A DNA stretch of 64,000 nt. Origin: Euglena gracilis (taxonomy: Eukaryota > Euglenida > Euglenophyceae > Euglenales). This document shows, piece by piece, positions 61,763-64,000 of the stretch. The notes under the pieces are model-generated. The model worked only from the letters and a program-made list of their open reading frames with translations, searched no databases and was not told where the DNA came from. The position numbers and the translations under genes were made by a program. Each line of letters begins with the position of its first letter. Positions within the stretch are counted from its first letter, which is position 1. The stretch lies in NCBI GenBank assembly GCA_039621445.1, contig CP154957.1:33882843-33946842 (forward strand), written 5' to 3'.

Positions 61763-64000
61763 TCAACACCAAACCAGGAGCACACAGGAACACAATAAAG
61801 TGATACACTGTTTTAAGGTCACGAAAAACCGTTATCGTGTTATCGTGCTTTCTTGCTTTTAAATTTGGTCTAATATTTTTGTTCATTTATTCTTATATTT
61901 TGAAGGAATTTGGACATGTCCGTGGAATGGCTGGCCTCACCCGTAGCTTTATCACCCGCCAAAGCCTTCAAGCCAACTTTGAATTGGGTCGACCTGCTTA
62001 AAATCCCAGGGGGGCACGTGCGCTGGTGCGCGCCAGGGTGTGCGACGTCGTTCCAGGCCAGTGTTCAAACACCGGCGGCGACGTCGCCACGTTTTTTTCC
62101 CGTTGCAAGAATTGCAGAAACAAAAGTGAATGTGTGGAACACGAAAGTGAAATGCCGTCTAAGGATTTCTTCGGCCAAAATTTTTCATCAAAGACCCAAA
62201 AAGTTAAAAATCAGCGAGGCTCCCCGCACGCACACATGCCCAAGGTTTGGCACCCCAATCACGCACACATGTGCATGTGTGCACAAGTGCGCACAATCTG
62301 CTCCCCGACCTCCCGCACCTAGCCTGTGGTGGTAACGTGTGCACAATTGGGAGTTGAGCTGAGGGACCGGCAGAGAGGTGATGCTTGATCGAGGCATCTT
62401 GCGCATGTTTGTGAATCAGGCGCCCCAGGCTCTTCGTCTTCGTGGCCCTGGTTGAAACCCCTGGCACGAAGCAGTGGGGCAGCCACTGCCCCCAGGCACA
62501 TCACCGGGCGGCTGAGGACGAACATCAGCGAAACAAGACATCTTCAGTCGCCGGGGTTGCACCCATGTGTGCACAATTTGGAGCCACCTGAAAAACGTGT
62601 TTTGCGGGTGGCTTTTTATAAAATGAAACCAGGTCTGTCCATGGGGTCCGGTTGTCAGCCATCGCTGGAAATCAGCGCCTTTTGGGTGCATTTCAGAGCC
62701 GAGGCCAGGGTGTTGGGCATTTCCACTGCGCAGCACAATGAGGCTGAAATGCCGAAGGGCAAAACAATACTCCCTTCGAAAGTACAGGTGACAATTGCAA
62801 ACACAGTCGGCATTTCTCTTTCCCAAACACGACTGTGTAGTTGCACACACAGCCGCAAGCCTTGCCACAGACGCTCCACCGCTAACGGACGGAGCACTGC
62901 AGACCTTTAATGTGCAGCACACTGAAAATTGCCGAGGAGGGGTCGCAATAGGGGTCTTCAAACGTACAAACAACAACGTACAAACGTGCCTTTAAACTAG
63001 CCTCACGGTGTTGAACATTCCTTCAGGTGCGCGTGGTTGTCCTATCTGTCAATCTATCTGTCTATCTGCTCTGTTTTCAGAGTGACTGACTGGGTTTTGG
63101 CCTGGATCCCTCCCCCGGGGGGGGGGGGGGGTCCGGACAATTAAACCCATTTTTGGGTGGTTTTCCGCATGCAGAAAACCACCCAAAGATCGAGGGATCC
63201 CCAGACCCAGTGTATCATATTTCTGGGACCGACGCCCCACTCCCTCCCACCACACCACTCCCCCCAGGGTTGAAATATGATACGTGGGACACATATGGGG
63301 GGCAGCAAAGAGCCACTAAAATGAACCAACCCTTCCCTCCACAAGTCGACTTCGATCATGTTCTGAGTTCTGAGCTCCTTTAGAAAGAAAGGAGTGCTCA
63401 CGCCACCTCTGTCTCCTGGTGAAAGCACAACCTTCCCACAAAACACAAAAGCCTCCTCATCCGGGCCAACCGCACACCCTCTACCTCTACCCTCCAGCCC
63501 CTGGTTTGAACCAGAGTGCCCTCAGTGTCCTCCAGCCAATCCATACGAGCCCATGCGCCCGTGTGAACACACCAAGCTCGTCCATGTTCAATGTTCAGGG
63601 ATTGCCACTCCAGTTGACAGCCACAATTTGTTTAAAAACGTGTCCAGAGCCCGCCAAATGCCTGCCCTGAAATTTGTGGTCATGATTCACGCCAAGGGAG
63701 AAAAACGCGAAAATGTGAAATTCGGACCGAAAAGGGTGAAGAAAAAAAACGCCCTACCCTCAACCCCCCCCCCCCCTATTTGCCCCCCCCCCCAATTGGC
63801 TAATTGGGGGTCCCGTTGGACGGTCCATTAGCCAATTAGGGGGGGGGGGGTCAGGCGTATTGGCCATTGGCCGGGGTAACCCCCCCTAATTGTCCCTAAT
63901 AGGGGGTCCGAAGGAGCCCGACCATTAGCCAAATAGGGGGGGGGGGTGAGGGTAATGGAAGACGTGCCTTGCCACAGATGCCCTAATGGAAAACGAGTTA
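61763..64000. other. Non-coding-looking flank with hairpins
   Basis: No gene or domain was recognised on either strand. It holds CACACATGTGCATGTGTGC-type alternating words near 62,230-62,300, perfect stems near 63,150-63,285, and poly-G/C runs near 63,115, 63,770, 63,840 and 63,940. CCATTAGCCAA followed by a poly-G run occurs twice (near 63,826 and 63,921), with an inverted partner near 63,790. Confidence 0.45.
63152..63187. repeat. Perfect 14-bp stem, 8-base loop
   Basis: TTTGGGTGGTTTTC pairs exactly with GAAAACCACCCAAA across CGCATGCA. About 25 bases further on, GTATCATATTTC (63,212-63,223) and GAAATATGATAC (63,272-63,283) form a second perfect inverted pair. Confidence 0.85.

Overview
The window is nuclear DNA from a eukaryote with a large, repeat-rich, mostly GC-rich genome. 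Spliced coding blocks, long CA/GT and poly-G/poly-C tracts, chromodomain Ty3/gypsy (chromovirus-type) LTR retrotransposons, and codon use rich in G/C third positions fit a unicellular green alga or similar protist. The species cannot be named from the sequence. No rRNA, functional tRNA, CRISPR or bacterial operon was seen.

Region 1, about 1-11,480, is host DNA. Short plus-strand exons of an unidentified coiled-coil protein (1-77, 578-681, 1,606-1,697, 2,534-2,674, 2,861-2,996, 7,492-7,655, 8,649-8,791, perhaps 9,499-9,703) are separated by introns. The intron before 7,492 holds a 2,976-bp DNA transposon (3,323-6,298) with long terminal inverted repeats, a perfect TTGTT target duplication, two inner clusters of the palindrome GCGCATTTGCGC, and no visible transposase.

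Region 2, 11,481 to about 61,762, is a nest of three LTR retroelements. The oldest is a decayed minus-strand element (11,481-15,459, resuming at 58,345). A plus-strand element spanning 15,460-58,340 is inserted into it. That element has a pair of ~595-bp LTRs, an initiator-tRNA-Met-type primer site, and GATG at both outer flanks; the host reading frame continues in frame across the gap. The plus element is itself split twice. One split is by an 11.9-kb block of unlike DNA (19,385-31,295) bounded by 474-bp near-identical direct repeats of its gag. The other is by a 16.9-kb minus-strand element (39,142-56,032) with ~390-bp LTRs and a CCAAG target duplication.

The plus element reads coiled-coil Gag, a cytosine-C5 DNA methyltransferase-like domain, protease, reverse transcriptase, RNase H, integrase, chromodomain. 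The minus element reads coiled-coil Gag, capsid-like Gag with zinc knuckle, protease, a Dam/DIRS-like methyltransferase-related domain, reverse transcriptase/RNase H, integrase, chromodomain, and then about 5.8 kb of extra 3' ORFs (A-D) with conserved Cys/His clusters. Diverged copies of these 3' ORFs are present in the oldest element, so they are an inherited module. Both intact-looking elements carry frameshifts and stops, many of the frameshifts at short T runs, so they are either inactive or affected by homopolymer errors.

Region 3, 61,763-64,000, is non-coding-looking sequence with perfect hairpins and poly-G/C tracts. The strongest leads are the two methyltransferase-type domains in separate gypsy lineages, the conserved 3' ORF module, the 474-bp-flanked insert, and the palindrome-array transposon.
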